Positions 8,048 to 17,841 of a DNA stretch of 62,253 bases are shown one piece after another. Within the stretch, counting starts at the first letter, position 1. Each line of letters starts with the position of its first letter. The position numbers were made by a program, and so were the translations under genes. Origin of the DNA: Actinomycetota bacterium (lineage in GTDB: Bacteria; Actinomycetota; Thermoleophilia; Gaiellales; Gaiellaceae); contig JAIBJO010000003.1 of NCBI GenBank assembly GCA_020029615.1, positions 1-62,253 of the forward strand, written 5' to 3'. Under the pieces are notes generated by a model, which made no database searches, had not been told where the DNA came from, and was given only the letters and a program-made list of their open reading frames with translations.

Positions 8048-10510
8048 CTACGAGCGCCTCGCGAAGCGGAGTACCGCCTTCGTCGCCTCGGCGAGGCCCG
8101 TAGGTACCAATGCGAGTGCCACGACGAGGACGAGCTCCGGCGCGCCGAGCGCAACGGTCCCGAGCGGCTCGTGCAGCGCTGGGAGGTAGATCGCGAGCGC
8201 CACGAGACCAGCCGAGATCGCAACGCTGGAAGTGAGATATCGGTTTCGCGGAGCCTTCCACGGCGGCTCCACGTACGAACGCATCGAGAAGACGAGCACG
8301 AGCTCGGCCAACGCCACGGTGGCGAAGGCCATGGTCTGGGCCTCTGAGCCGTCGTCTCCTGCGAGGAAGGCGGCGAGCGCCGCGCCCCCCACGAAGAGCC
8401 CGATGAGGGCGAGCGCCGCCCAGACCCGGGCCGGAAAGAGCCGGTCGTCGCGCTCAGGAGGCCGGTCCATCGTCAGAGCAGACGGTGGGTCGCGCGTGAG
8501 GGCGATGGCAGGCAACCCGTCGGTGACGACGTTGACGAGCAGAACCTGGACGACTGTCATCGGAACGCCGTACCCGGCGATGATGGCGACTGCGAAGAGA
8601 ACGACCTCCCCGAGGTTGGCCGAGAGCAGGAACGCCACGAACTTGCGGATGTTGTCGGCGATCGCCCTGCCCTCGCGGATCGCGGCGACGATCGTCGCGA
8701 AGTCGTCGTCGGTGAGCACGAGATCGGCCGCCTCGCGCGCGGCTTCCGTCCCGGAGTGGCCCATCGCGACGCCGACGTCGGCCTGGCGCAGCGCGGGTGC
8801 ATCGTTCACCCCGTCGCCTGTCACCGCTACGACCTCGCCTTCCGACTGCAGCCGCTCGACGAGCCGGAGCTTCTCTGCCGGTGTCACGCGCGCATGGACG
8901 AACTGCCCGGGTAGCCCGAGCTCGCGCCCGATCGTACGAGCCGTGGCCGGGTGGTCGCCGGTGAGGATCTCGACCCGCAGCCCTGCAGAGAGGGCGCCTC
9001 GAACGGCGGCCCGTGCCGAGTCTCGAAGCGGGTCCTGGAGCTCTACGAGGCCCAGGAGCTCCAGGTCGTCCTCGAGCTCGTCCGACTCCTCGGGGAGCTC
9101 GGTGAGTTTTCGCTCGGCGACCGCGAGCACGCGGGAGCCCTCGGCGGCCCACTCCTCCGCCAGTCGTTCGAGCCGATCGCACTCCGTCGTATCGAGTTTT
9201 GACCGCGCCAGCACCACCTCGGGCGCCCCTTTGAGATATGCGCGGACGCCGTCCACCTCGTCGTAGACGACGGTCATCAGCTTCCGGTCGGGATCGAACG
9301 GGAACTCGTGCACCGGCGCACGGTCACGAACGGTGGCGTTGCTCCGGTTGGCCGCCGCGAGCAGGAGGGCGGCGTCGATCGGGTCGCCCACGACCCGTGA
9401 TTCGCCTCCCACGTCGACGAGCCTGGCCGCCGACGCGAGCGCGCCGGCCGCAAGAAGCTCCTGCTCGTCATGTCCTCGAGCGGGGCCCACGCGAGCAACG
9501 CGGAGCCGGTTCTCGGTCAGCGTCCCCGTCTTGTCGGATGCGATCACCGTTGCGCTGCCGAGCGTCTCGACCGCCGTCAGTCGCCGGACGATGGCACCGC
9601 GTCGGGCCATGGCGTGTGCGCCCAGCGCGAGGGCGATCGTGACGATTGCCGCCAGTCCTTCCGGGACCGCTGCCACTGCGACGGAGACGCCCACCAGGAA
9701 CGCTTCCTCCAGGCTTGCATCGCGCGCGAGCATCGCGACGCCGAGGACGAGAGTGACTCCGATTCCCAGCAAGACCATCACGCGCGCGAGGCCGCGGACG
9801 CGCCTCTGGAGGGGTGTGGCCGGTGGCTTCGCGTGGGCCGTCAAGCCTGCTATTCGGCCGACCTCCGTCGCGGGGCCAGTTGCCGTCGCGAGCGCGTGCG
9901 CACGCCCACGGGTCACGCCCGTCCCCGCATAGGCCATGGAGCGTCGTTCCGCAAGCGGCGTAGCGGCCGGCACGGGGGCGGCGTCCTTGTCCACGGGCAC
10001 CGACTCACCCGTCAGGAGCGATTCGTCGACGACGAGCCCTCGAGCCGACACGATCCGTCCGTCCGCCGGCACGCGCTCGCCCTCGCGGAGGACGACGAGA
10101 TCCCCGGGAACGACGTCCTCGACCGAGACGCGACGCTCACGGCCGTCGCGGATCACGCTTGCGTAGCGCTCGAGCGACTCCCGGAGCGTGAGGACGGCCC
10201 GCTCCGCCCTGGCCTCCTGGGTGAAGCCGAGGGCTGCATTGAGGACGACGATCACGCCGATCGCCGCCGCTTCGACACCCTGTCCGACGAGTGCTGAGAC
10301 GAGCGCTGCCGCGATCAGGAGACCGACAAGCGGGTCGACGAACTGCCGAGCGGCGATCTCGAGATAGGGGGGACGTGCCGGCCGTTCCGGCCGGTTCGGC
10401 CCGATTCGATCGAGCCGTGCCGCGGATTCGGTGTCCGAGAGGCCGAGCTCCGCGTCGCTTGCAAGCGACCGTGCGACCTCCGCTGCCGGCAAGGCATAGG
10501 AGTCGCTCAT
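8048..10510 (-). CDS. P-type cation-transporting ATPase, Ca2+ (P2) type
   Basis: 820-residue membrane pump. Visible landmarks in order are an N-terminal cation-ATPase domain, the actuator motif LTGES, M4 PEGL (AAVPEGLAAIVTIAL), phosphorylation motif DKTGTLTEN (D326), the nucleotide domain, ILTGDHPATA, the hinge VTGDGVNDAPAL and M6 NVVTDGLPA. PEGL plus the N-x2-TD motif resembles the Ca2+ sites of SERCA-type pumps, so export of Ca2+ (or Mn2+) is the best guess. The ATG at 10510 was chosen because the frame, although open further upstream, would run into the divergent FNT gene, and MSDSYALP begins the recognisable cation-ATPase N-terminus. Not K+, heavy metal or phospholipid type by these motifs. 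Confidence 0.9.
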   Translation of the reverse strand: MSDSYALPAAEVARSLASDAELGLSDTESAARLDRIGPNRPERPARPPYLEIAARQFVDPLVGLLIAAALVSALVGQGVEAAAIGVIVVLNAALGFTQEARAERAVLTLRESLERYASVIRDGRERRVSVEDVVPGDLVVLREGERVPADGRIVSARGLVVDESLLTGESVPVDKDAAPVPAATPLAERRSMAYAGTGVTRGRAHALATATGPATEVGRIAGLTAHAKPPATPLQRRVRGLARVMVLLGIGVTLVLGVAMLARDASLEEAFLVGVSVAVAAVPEGLAAIVTIALALGAHAMARRGAIVRRLTAVETLGSATVIASDKTGTLTENRLRVARVGPARGHDEQELLAAGALASAARLVDVGGESRVVGDPIDAALLLAAANRSNATVRDRAPVHEFPFDPDRKLMTVVYDEVDGVRAYLKGAPEVVLARSKLDTTECDRLERLAEEWAAEGSRVLAVAERKLTELPEESDELEDDLELLGLVELQDPLRDSARAAVRGALSAGLRVEILTGDHPATARTIGRELGLPGQFVHARVTPAEKLRLVERLQSEGEVVAVTGDGVNDAPALRQADVGVAMGHSGTEAAREAADLVLTDDDFATIVAAIREGRAIADNIRKFVAFLLSANLGEVVLFAVAIIAGYGVPMTVVQVLLVNVVTDGLPAIALTRDPPSALTMDRPPERDDRLFPARVWAALALIGLFVGGAALAAFLAGDDGSEAQTMAFATVALAELVLVFSMRSYVEPPWKAPRNRYLTSSVAISAGLVALAIYLPALHEPLGTVALGAPELVLVVALALVPTGLAEATKAVLRFARRS

Positions 10511-10711
10511 TCGATCGGCCCGCGCTTCATCGACAAGAGGAAGCTTCGCCCATCGGCGCGAGGCGGCTACTCGGAAGGATCCCGACGTCGCATGCGGGAA
10601 TGCCGCACCCTGCTCGGACCGCGCAGCCTCCGGCTCGCGAACAGACGAACTGCCTAGGAGTACGAGGTTGCGAGGCTGTGCAGCCGATCCTGCTGCCACA
10701 GTTCGACCTCG

Positions 10712-11584
10712 ATGTCCACGTCCGAGGCTCCGTTCACACCGACCGGGCTCGACGCGCTCCCCCCGGCGGAGGTCGCCAAGAAGGCGGAGACGGTCGGCGT
10801 CACCAAGGCAGGGATGCCGGCGCTCGACCTCTTCGCCCTCGCAGTGCTTGCTGGAGCGTTCATCGGGCTCGGGGCCGCTTTCGCGACGACGGTCGGGAGC
10901 GGGATGACCGACGTGCCGTACGGCATCACCCGTCTCCTCGTCGGCCTCGCGTTCACGCTCGGGCTGATCCTGGTCGTCGTTGCAGGCGCCGAGCTCTTCA
11001 CCGGCAACAACCTCATCGTGATGGCCTGGGCGAGTCGGCGCGTGAGCTCGGGGTTGCTGCTCAGGAACTGGGCGATCGTGTACGCCGGCAACTTCGTCGG
11101 CGCGTTCGGGACCGCGATCCTCGTCTTCCTCGCCAAGGAGTACACATTCGGGGGAGACGCCGTCGGCGTCACCGCGCTCACCGTCGCGACGACCAAGACG
11201 AGCCTCGGCTTCGGGCAGGCGGTGGTGCTCGGAGCGCTCTGTAACGCGCTGGTCTGCCTCGCCGTCTGGCTCACGTACGGGGCGCACACGACGGTTGACA
11301 AGATCCTCGCAGTCATTCCGCCGATTGCGGCGTTCGTCGCGCTCGGGTTCGAGCACTCGGTGGCGAACATGTACTTCATCCCGTTCGGCCTACTCATCGA
11401 GACTGACGACGCGTGGGTGAACGCGACGACGGGCATTCCCGACCTCGGCAACCTGACCTGGCAGAGCTTCATCGTCGACAATCTGATTCCCGTGACGATC
11501 GGGAACGTCATCGGGGGCGGGATCATGGTCGGCGCCGTGTACTGGTTCGTCTTTCTCCGGCGCAGGCGCGAGACCGCTCGGTAG
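10712..11584 (+). CDS. Formate/nitrite transporter (FNT) family channel
   Basis: 290-residue integral membrane protein with six predicted helices. Family signatures are GAELFTGN (P3-helix region), CNALVCLAVW and FEHSVANMYF, whose His matches the conserved central-pore His of FocA. FNT channels are pentamers passing formate, nitrite, hydrosulfide or other small monovalent anions. The substrate cannot be read from sequence, but the gene sits 86 bp upstream of a pyruvate:ferredoxin oxidoreductase operon in the same direction, hinting at formate, acetate or a related anion. It is divergent from the P-ATPase gene across 201 bp in which I see no clear operator. Confidence 0.92.
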   Translation: MSTSEAPFTPTGLDALPPAEVAKKAETVGVTKAGMPALDLFALAVLAGAFIGLGAAFATTVGSGMTDVPYGITRLLVGLAFTLGLILVVVAGAELFTGNNLIVMAWASRRVSSGLLLRNWAIVYAGNFVGAFGTAILVFLAKEYTFGGDAVGVTALTVATTKTSLGFGQAVVLGALCNALVCLAVWLTYGAHTTVDKILAVIPPIAAFVALGFEHSVANMYFIPFGLLIETDDAWVNATTGIPDLGNLTWQSFIVDNLIPVTIGNVIGGGIMVGAVYWFVFLRRRRETAR

Positions 11585-11670
11585 AGCGGCTCGCACTACG
11601 GGCAAGTACTGATCTCCCAACCGAGGACGCTCGGATGGCCCTGCCGTGGGCGTCGGCGACAGTAGTGACG

Positions 11671-12252
11671 ATGTTCGAGGTCCGGATACACGGACGCGGC
11701 GGTCAGGGTGTCGTCACAGCGGCCGAGCTCCTGTCCGTCGCCGCGTTTCGCGAGGGTGAGCACTCGCAGGCGTTTCCGACGTTCGGCTCGGAGCGCATGG
11801 GTGCCCCCGTGACCTCGTTCTGCCGAATCGACACCCTGCCGATCCGACTGCGGGAGCCGATCGTCGAGCCGGACGCGCTCATCGTCCAGGATCCGACGCT
11901 CCTGCACCAGGTAGACGTCTTCGCCGGCGTACGCGACGACGCCTATCTCCTGCTCAACACGGGTCGAACGCTCGCGGAGCTCGGAATCGCCGACTTCGTC
12001 GAGCGGCTCGATCCGACTCGCGTGAGAGCGGTGCCTGCGAGCGAGCTCGCGAGGCAGCACCTCGGGCGACCTCTCCCGAACGCCGCGCTGCTCGGGGCCT
12101 TCGCGGGGCTGACGAGGGTGGTCGCGCTCGAGTCCGTCGCCGCGGCCATTCGGGATCGCTTTCCGGGGGACGTGGGTGAGCGAAACGTCGCTGCCGCGAC
12201 CGCCGCGTACGAGCTGGTCGACGATCGGGCCAGGGAGGGCTCGCATGCGTGA
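11671..12252 (+). CDS. porG: Pyruvate:ferredoxin oxidoreductase, gamma subunit
   Basis: 193-residue gamma subunit of a multi-subunit 2-oxoacid:ferredoxin oxidoreductase, which converts pyruvate plus CoA to acetyl-CoA, CO2 and reduced ferredoxin. The signature is the N-terminal FEVRIHGRGGQGVVTAAELL segment followed by FPTFGSERMGAPV, both diagnostic of the family. ATG 11671 places this motif at residue 2; frames upstream are unrelated. It is the first gene of a tight operon and overlaps porA by 8 bp (ATGCGTGA). Pyruvate is preferred over 2-oxoisovalerate or 2-oxoglutarate because of the downstream alpha and beta sequences, but substrate is inferred. Confidence 0.9.
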   Translation: MFEVRIHGRGGQGVVTAAELLSVAAFREGEHSQAFPTFGSERMGAPVTSFCRIDTLPIRLREPIVEPDALIVQDPTLLHQVDVFAGVRDDAYLLLNTGRTLAELGIADFVERLDPTRVRAVPASELARQHLGRPLPNAALLGAFAGLTRVVALESVAAAIRDRFPGDVGERNVAAATAAYELVDDRAREGSHA

Positions 12253-13504
12253 GCAGATCGAGGGCTCGCACGCCGTGGCGAAGACGGTCGCTCGCTGCAG
12301 GCCGGAGGTCGTGAGCGCGTACCCGATCACACCTCAGACGCACATCGTCGAGGCGCTCTCGGACCTGATCCGGACGGGGGAGCTTGCTCCGTGCGAGTAC
12401 GTGCTCGTGGAGTCCGAGTTCGCCGCGATGTCGGCCGCGATCGGTGCGTCCGCCGCCGGTGCCAGGGCCTATACGGCGACCGCGAGCCAGGGCCTGCTCT
12501 ACATGGCGGAGGCGCTCTACAACGCCTCGGGCCTCGGCTTCCCGATCGTGATGACGGTCGCCAACCGCGCGATCGGCTCACCGATCAACATCTGGAACGA
12601 CCACTCCGACGCGATGTCGCAACGCGACTGCGGATGGATCCAGCTGTACGCCGAGTCGACCCAGGAGGCGGCCGACCTCCACGTCCAGGCGTTCAAGCTG
12701 GCCGAGGAGCTCTCCGTCCCGGTCATGGTGTGCATGGACGGCTTCGTGCTCACCCACGCTTTCGAACCCGTCGACGTCCCCGAGCAGCGGGACGTCGACG
12801 CGTTCCTGCCGCGCTTCGAGCCGCGCCAGGTACTCGATCCCGACGAGCCGATCACGATCGGCGCGATGGTCGGTCCCGAAGCGTTCACGGAGGTGAGATA
12901 CCTCGCGCACGTCAAGCAGATGCAGGCCCTCGACCTCGTGCCCGAGATCGCGGCCGGGTTCGAGCAGGTGTTCGGCCGCACGTCCGGCGGCCTGCTTCAT
13001 CGGTACCGCACCGAAGACGCCGAGTTGGTCGTCGTTGCGCTCGGGTCGGTGCTGGGCACGATCGAGGAGGTCGTCGACGAGCTGCGCGAGCAGGGAGCGC
13101 GCGTAGGCGCGCTGGGAATCAAGTGCTTCCGCCCATACCCCCTCGAAGAGGTGCGCCACGCCACGGCGCACGCACGGCAGGTAGTCGTCATCGAGCGTGC
13201 GTTCGCCGTCGGCATCGGTGGGATCGTCGGTCAGAACGTACGGCTCGCGCTGTCGGGCCTGGCGCCGAACGTGTACGACGTCGTCGCGGGGCTCGGTGGC
13301 CGTGCCATCACCAGGCGGTCGCTGCTGACGCTCCTCGGGGACGTCCTCGGGGGACGGCTGGAGCCGGACCGGCTCACGTTCCTCGACTTGGACTGGCCGC
13401 TGGTCGAGCGCGAGCTGCAGCGCCTCGACGAGACGTCGCGCTCGGGGCCACATGCCGAGAACATCCTGCGAGACCTCGGGATCGTCGCGGGGAGGCCGCA
13501 CTGA
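12245..13504 (+). CDS. porA: Pyruvate:ferredoxin oxidoreductase, alpha subunit
   Basis: 419-residue alpha subunit with the thiamine-diphosphate pyrimidine-binding domain (N-terminal EGSHAVAK and AYPITPQT motif, about residues 6-30) and C-terminal domain II ([11 protein letters not shown] region). AYPITPQT and the downstream [18 protein letters not shown] stretch match PorA. The start codon overlaps porG; the TGA shares its last base with the porB ATG, so translation is coupled. Cytoplasmic, in a heteromer with gamma, beta and an iron-sulfur partner. Confidence 0.92.
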   Translation: MREQIEGSHAVAKTVARCRPEVVSAYPITPQTHIVEALSDLIRTGELAPCEYVLVESEFAAMSAAIGASAAGARAYTATASQGLLYMAEALYNASGLGFPIVMTVANRAIGSPINIWNDHSDAMSQRDCGWIQLYAESTQEAADLHVQAFKLAEELSVPVMVCMDGFVLTHAFEPVDVPEQRDVDAFLPRFEPRQVLDPDEPITIGAMVGPEAFTEVRYLAHVKQMQALDLVPEIAAGFEQVFGRTSGGLLHRYRTEDAELVVVALGSVLGTIEEVVDELREQGARVGALGIKCFRPYPLEEVRHATAHARQVVVIERAFAVGIGGIVGQNVRLALSGLAPNVYDVVAGLGGRAITRRSLLTLLGDVLGGRLEPDRLTFLDLDWPLVERELQRLDETSRSGPHAENILRDLGIVAGRPH

Positions 13505-14505
13505 TGACGCACCGCGCCGTCAAGTTCTTCCAGGTCGGCAGCTTCGCCGCCGGCAACAGGCTTCTCGACGAGGACGCGCGAACCGCCCAGGCGTCGAACG
13601 AGAGGTTCAACTCGTTGACGTCCGGCCACCGCGCATGTCAGGGGTGCGGCGAGGCGCTCGGCGCTCGGTACGTCCTCGACTCTGCGATGCGGGCGACGGC
13701 CGGCATGCTCGTGGCGGCGAACGCCACCGGATGTCTCGAGGTCTTCTCGACGCCGTATCCCGAGTCGTCGTGGCGCCTCCCATGGCTCCATTCGCTCTTC
13801 GCGAACGCACCCGCTGTCGCGAGTGGTCTCGCCGCAGCGCTGAAGGCGAAGGGCCGCACGGACGTTCGGGTGATCGCCCAGGGCGGCGACGGGGGCACGG
13901 TCGACATCGGCTTCGCCTGCCTCTCGGGCATGTTCGAGCGGAACGACGACGTGCTCTACGTCTGTTACGACAACGAGGGGTACATGAACACGGGCGTGCA
14001 ACGCTCGGGCGCGACGCCTCCGGCCGCGCGTACCGCCACGACCAAGGCACTGGGCGACGAGCCCGGAAACAGCTTCGAGCAGGGCAAGAACGTTCCCCTC
14101 ATCGCGGTGGCGCACGAGATTCCGTACGTCGCCACCTCTACGGTCGCCGAACTGCACGACCTCGAGTCGAAGATCGAGCGGGCGATGGAGTTCCGCGGCG
14201 CGCGGTACGTCCACGTCCTCGTCCCTTGCCCGCTTGGTTGGGGTGCGGACGCGAAGGACACGATCCGGATCGCGCGGCTCGCCAAGGAGACAGGGCTCTT
14301 CCCGGTCTTCGAAGCCGAGCAAGGGGAGATCGTCAGCGTATCCCGCATCCGCAAGCGGGCTCCGGTGGAGGAATACCTGAAGCTCCAGAAGCGCTTCGGC
14401 CACCTGTTCGGCGATCCTCCCCGTACGGACGTGGTCGCGAGGTTGCAGGCGATCGCCGACCGGAACATCCGCCGCTTCGGCCTGTTGGAGGAGGTCGAGG
14501 CATGA
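13504..14505 (+). CDS. porB: Pyruvate:ferredoxin oxidoreductase, beta subunit
   Basis: 333-residue beta subunit, the thiamine-diphosphate-binding half of the catalytic core. Visible are [11 protein letters not shown] with the cysteines of the proximal [4Fe-4S] cluster, a further Cys in NATGCLEV, the TPP motif [10 protein letters not shown] and DNEGYMNTG, all typical of PorB. The ATG overlaps the porA stop by one base, and the TGA is overlapped by the next ATG (ATGA). All residues expected for activity appear present. Confidence 0.93.
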   Translation: MTHRAVKFFQVGSFAAGNRLLDEDARTAQASNERFNSLTSGHRACQGCGEALGARYVLDSAMRATAGMLVAANATGCLEVFSTPYPESSWRLPWLHSLFANAPAVASGLAAALKAKGRTDVRVIAQGGDGGTVDIGFACLSGMFERNDDVLYVCYDNEGYMNTGVQRSGATPPAARTATTKALGDEPGNSFEQGKNVPLIAVAHEIPYVATSTVAELHDLESKIERAMEFRGARYVHVLVPCPLGWGADAKDTIRIARLAKETGLFPVFEAEQGEIVSVSRIRKRAPVEEYLKLQKRFGHLFGDPPRTDVVARLQAIADRNIRRFGLLEEVEA

Positions 14506-16136
14506 AGAAGCCCTTCGCGATCACCCTCGACGTGGGCTCGAGCCTCGCAAACAAGACCGGAAGCTGGCGGACCGAGCGACCCGTCTACGTCCATCGGCTG
14601 CCGCCCTGCAACGATGCATGCTCGGCCGGAGAGAACGTGCAGCGCTGGCTCTACTTCGCGGAGGAGGGCGACACCGGCTACGAGCGGGCATGGCACGAGC
14701 TGATGGCGGACAACCCCTTCCCCGCCGTCATGGGCCGCGCCTGCTACCACCCGTGCGAGACGGTCTGCAACCGTGCCCAGCTGGACGAGGCGGTTGGGAT
14801 CAACGCTGTCGAGCGGTTCCTCGGAGACGAAGCGATCGCGCAGGGCTGGCAGGTCGACGCAACCGAGTCGAGCTCGGGCAGACGCGTGCTCGTCGTGGGC
14901 GCCGGCCCGGCCGGGCTCTCCGCCGCGTACCACCTCGCGCGCCTCGGACACGAGGTCACGATCCGCGATGCAGGCGCGCGGCCCGGCGGGATGATGCGGT
15001 ACGGGATCCCGACGTATCGCCTGCCGCGCGACGTGCTGGATGCCGAGATCCAGCGAATCCTCGACCTCGGCGTGACGCTCGAGGTCGAGAGTCGAGTCGT
15101 CGACGTGGAGCAGGCGATGGAGGACGACGCCTTCGACGCCGTCTTCCTCGCCGTCGGCGCGCACATCGGCACGCGCACGGAGATCCCGGCGGGCGACGCC
15201 GCTCGGGTGCTCGACGCGGTCGCCGTGCTGCGGAGCATGGAGGGCGAGGAGAAGCCGTTCCTGGGCCGTCGCGTCGCCGTGTACGGCGGCGGGAACACGG
15301 CGATGGACGTCGCACGCACGGCGAAGCGCCTCGGCGCCGAGGACGCGATCGTCGTCTATCGACGGACGCGCGATCGAATGCCGGCTCACGACTTCGAGGT
15401 CGAGGAGGCAGAGGAGGAGGGTGTCCTCGTGAAGTGGCTCTCGACCGTCAAGCGCGCGGAGGAAGGCGCCCTCGTCCTCGAGCGGATGGAGCTGGACGAG
15501 AACGGGTTCCCGCAGCCCACGGGGGAGCTCGAGGAGCTCCAGGCGGACTCCCTCGTACTCGCGCTCGGTCAGGAGGCCGACCTGTCGCTGCTCGACCATG
15601 TGAGCGGTCTGACAGCTGCTCGCGGTGTCGTCGAGGTCGGGCCGGGCCAGGCCACCGGCCATCCGGGCATCTTCGCAGGGGGTGACATGACGCCGGCCGA
15701 ACGGACGGTGACGGTCGCCGTCGGGCACGGGAAGAAGGCTGCGCGACACATCGACGCGTGGCTGCGCAGCGAGACCGGAGAGCGACCGTCCAGGCATCCG
15801 CTCGCGGAGCTCGAGTCCCTGAACACGTGGTACTACTCGGACGCCCCGCGGTCGCTGCAACCGGTACTGGAGCTCGCGCGTCGCCGCTCGACATTCGAAG
15901 AGGTGGTCGGCGGGCTCGACGAGTCCACCGCGCTGTTCGAGGCGCGCCGCTGTCTCTCGTGTGGGAACTGCTTCTCGTGCGACAACTGCTTCGGAGTCTG
16001 CCCGGACAACGCCGTGCTCAAGGTCGACGACCTCGACGACCCGTATGCGTTCGATCTCGACTACTGCAAGGGCTGCGGGATCTGCGCGTCTGAGTGCCCG
16101 TGCGGTGCGATCGAGATGGTGCCCGAGATGGTTTGA
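14502..16136 (+). CDS. Fused GltD-like NAD(P)H:ferredoxin oxidoreductase with C-terminal ferredoxin domain
   Basis: 544 residues, three parts. The N-terminal GltD-type Fe-S region (about 30-90) has paired cysteines in PPCNDAC and CYHPCETVC. The flavin/pyridine nucleotide part has a FAD fingerprint ([19 protein letters not shown], about 128) and an NAD(P) fingerprint ([12 protein letters not shown], about 263), like glutamate synthase small subunit. The C-terminal PorD-like ferredoxin (about 485-535) has a Cys-rich first motif (six Cys, [18 protein letters not shown]) and [12 protein letters not shown]. It probably supplies the delta subunit and shuttles electrons between POR ferredoxin clusters and NAD(P)H, like KorC of 2-oxoacid:NADP oxidoreductases. 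It is the last operon gene. It is not a true glutamate synthase: no large subunit is nearby. Confidence 0.85.
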   Translation: MKKPFAITLDVGSSLANKTGSWRTERPVYVHRLPPCNDACSAGENVQRWLYFAEEGDTGYERAWHELMADNPFPAVMGRACYHPCETVCNRAQLDEAVGINAVERFLGDEAIAQGWQVDATESSSGRRVLVVGAGPAGLSAAYHLARLGHEVTIRDAGARPGGMMRYGIPTYRLPRDVLDAEIQRILDLGVTLEVESRVVDVEQAMEDDAFDAVFLAVGAHIGTRTEIPAGDAARVLDAVAVLRSMEGEEKPFLGRRVAVYGGGNTAMDVARTAKRLGAEDAIVVYRRTRDRMPAHDFEVEEAEEEGVLVKWLSTVKRAEEGALVLERMELDENGFPQPTGELEELQADSLVLALGQEADLSLLDHVSGLTAARGVVEVGPGQATGHPGIFAGGDMTPAERTVTVAVGHGKKAARHIDAWLRSETGERPSRHPLAELESLNTWYYSDAPRSLQPVLELARRRSTFEEVVGGLDESTALFEARRCLSCGNCFSCDNCFGVCPDNAVLKVDDLDDPYAFDLDYCKGCGICASECPCGAIEMVPEMV

Positions 16137-16144
16137 GCCGGCAC

Positions 16145-16160
16145 GCGGCTCGCTAGCCGC
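16145..16160 (+). terminator. Short hairpin after the POR operon
   Basis: Perfect 6-bp stem (16145-16150 with 16155-16160) and a 4-nt loop, 9 bp past the stop of the fused oxidoreductase. No T run; a weak terminator candidate only. Confidence 0.35.
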
Positions 16161-16183
16161 AAGCTCGTGGGGTGCAGGTCGGT

Positions 16184-16189
16184 TACGGT
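16184..16189 (+). promoter_or_regulatory. Candidate -10 box upstream of the broken small gene
   Basis: TACGGT, ending 8 nt before an ATG at 16198 that is in frame with the ATG at 16264. It matches the TANNNT-plus-start spacing seen at many other genes here. Confidence 0.35.
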
Positions 16190-16263
16190 TCTCGGCGATG
16201 ATCGAGCCGCTGCGCGTCACCCGAGCGATCCCGATACGGACTGGATCGCACGGAGGAAGAAGG

Positions 16264-16460
16264 ATGGCGGATGAGGTCCTCCTCCAGCGGGGCACGCCAC
16301 TGGTACGGCGGTTGCGCCTCGAGCGTCCGGGCAGGCGGACTGGGACGAGCCGACGGACCGCGTGCACCGCGGCGTGAACGTCGGCCTCGGGGCGTACGAG
16401 GAGGTCGCCGTGTTCTTCCTCGATCGTTCCGACGCCGTCGCGCAGCCTCGCGACGGATGA
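16264..16460 (+). pseudogene. Small unknown gene broken by a single-base deletion
   Basis: An ATG at 16264 has a good ribosome site (GGAGGAAGAAGG just upstream) and encodes MADEVLLQRG..., but the frame degenerates into Arg/Thr-rich sequence after LERPG. Adding one C near 16332 restores a sensible reading frame (DWDEPTDRVHRGVNVG, then a YEEVAVFFLDR segment) ending at TGA 16460, giving about 65 residues. The acidic/hydrophobic composition after the repair looks like real protein. It may be a cupin-like or sensor-type mini-protein; I do not recognise the family with certainty. Either a true pseudogene or a sequencing error. A longer form from ATG 16198 is possible. Confidence 0.55.
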
Positions 16461-16499
16461 ACGGATGATCAGGCGTCGTCGATCAAGAGAAGGAGTCAG

Positions 16500-17606
16500 A
16501 TGAAGATCCGCGCCGCTGTGCTCGAGGAGTTCGGCCAGCCGCTCGTCGTCCAAGAGCTCGATCTCGGCGAGCCGCGATCCGGCGAGGTGCTCGTCAGGCT
16601 CGTCGCCTGCGGCGTCTGCCACACGGATCTGTACACGGCCTCGGGAGTCGATCCGAGCGGTTACGCGCCGTGCGTGCTCGGACACGAGGGCGCCGGGATC
16701 GTTGAGCGCGTGGCGGGGGACGTGGCCTCCCTCGCGCCGGGAGACCACGTCGTGACGCTGTTCGCTCCCGAGTGCGGCGAGTGTGTCCACTGCCGAAGCG
16801 GGCGGACGAATCGCTGCGTTGCGATCCGGGACCAGCAGGGGCTCGGATATCTCCCCGACGGTACGACGCGCCTCTCCCGCGGCGGTGAGCCGATGCGTCA
16901 CTTCATGGGCACGTCGACGTTCGCGGAGTACACGGTGATGCCCGAGATCGCACTTGCGAGGGTCTCTCCGGAAGCGCCTCTCGAGGGCTGTGCACCGTTT
17001 GCCTGCGGCCTTGCGACGGGAATCGGCGCCGTTCTGTACACGGCGGGCGTCCAGCCTGGATCCACGTGCGCCGTATTCGGGTGCGGCCTGGTCGGGCTCG
17101 GCGCCGTCATCGGCGCTCGCCTCGCCGAGGCCGACCGGATCATCGCGGTCGACCTCTCCGAGCGGCGCCTCGAGAGCGCCCGCCACCATGGGGCGACCGA
17201 CACGCGCATTGCAGGCGACGACGTCGTCGACTGGATCCGCGAGGAGACGGGCGGCTTCGGCGCCGACTACACGTTCGAGGCGACGGGTTCGGTCCACGTC
17301 ATGCGACAGGCGGTCGAGGCCGCGCGCGAGGCATGGGGGCTCGCGACGATGGTGGGCGTCGCGGGCAAAGGAGAGACCCTCGACATCCTTCCGCGCTTGC
17401 TCATCACCGGCCGCCGTGTGACGGGGGCGTCGTTCGGCGGGGTCAAGGGAAGGACACAGGTGCCGCAGCTCGTCGACCGCTGGCTCGCGGGAGAGATCGA
17501 CGTGGACTCGCTCCTCAGCCATCGGCTGACCCTCGACGACGTGAACCGCGGCTTCGAGCTCATGGAGGCTCAGGACGGCATTCGCAGCGTCATCGTCTTC
17601 GAGTAG
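16500..17606 (+). CDS. Zinc-dependent alcohol dehydrogenase, class III-like
   Basis: 368-residue NAD(P)-dependent medium-chain dehydrogenase. Catalytic zinc ligands are visible in CGVCHTDL and GHEGAGIV, the four structural-zinc cysteines in PECGECVHCRSGRTNRC (spacing 2, 2, 7), and the nucleotide fingerprint in VFGCGLVGLGAVIGARLA. It resembles the thiol-dependent formaldehyde dehydrogenase (class III ADH) branch. AAGGAG lies 5 nt before ATG 16500. It follows the POR operon and may oxidise or reduce an aldehyde/alcohol linked to that metabolism, but the exact substrate is unknown. Confidence 0.9.
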   Translation: MKIRAAVLEEFGQPLVVQELDLGEPRSGEVLVRLVACGVCHTDLYTASGVDPSGYAPCVLGHEGAGIVERVAGDVASLAPGDHVVTLFAPECGECVHCRSGRTNRCVAIRDQQGLGYLPDGTTRLSRGGEPMRHFMGTSTFAEYTVMPEIALARVSPEAPLEGCAPFACGLATGIGAVLYTAGVQPGSTCAVFGCGLVGLGAVIGARLAEADRIIAVDLSERRLESARHHGATDTRIAGDDVVDWIREETGGFGADYTFEATGSVHVMRQAVEAAREAWGLATMVGVAGKGETLDILPRLLITGRRVTGASFGGVKGRTQVPQLVDRWLAGEIDVDSLLSHRLTLDDVNRGFELMEAQDGIRSVIVFE

Positions 17607-17810
17607 CCGCAGCGCGCGCGTCGAGCCGCGTCGCGGGCCGCCAAAGAGAGCGACCGGGCCAGCTACCCAATCCGCGCCCCAGTCAGGGGAAGAGAACGGG
17701 GACGCCAATGCCGACCCGGCCGGGTGACGCCTTTCGCCGCGCGGTCCAGACTCCCTTCCCGACTGTAAAGAAAATGTAAGGACAGCGGGACGAAGATCGC
17801 CTGAGCGTAC

Positions 17811-17841
17811 GCGTCCGTACTCGACGCAGCGCTACGGACGC
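17811..17841 (-). terminator. Inverted repeat at the end of the beta-propeller gene
   Basis: Perfect 9-bp arms (17811-17819 and 17833-17841) with a 13-nt loop, overlapping the stop codon of the minus-strand gene. The rest of the 225-bp gap between the convergent genes (17607-17831) holds an AT-richer patch (around 17763-17780) and nothing else I can name. Confidence 0.4.

Noticed and set aside
10511-11356. Upstream in-frame extension of the P-type ATPase.
   Set aside because: It lies across the FNT gene on the other strand and has no cation-ATPase similarity; ATG 10510 begins the family N-terminus.
13965-17708. Very long reading frame (over 1200 codons) on the minus strand opposite porB-ADH.
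   Set aside because: It mirrors well-conserved plus-strand genes, a usual artefact of high GC; its translation has no recognisable domain.
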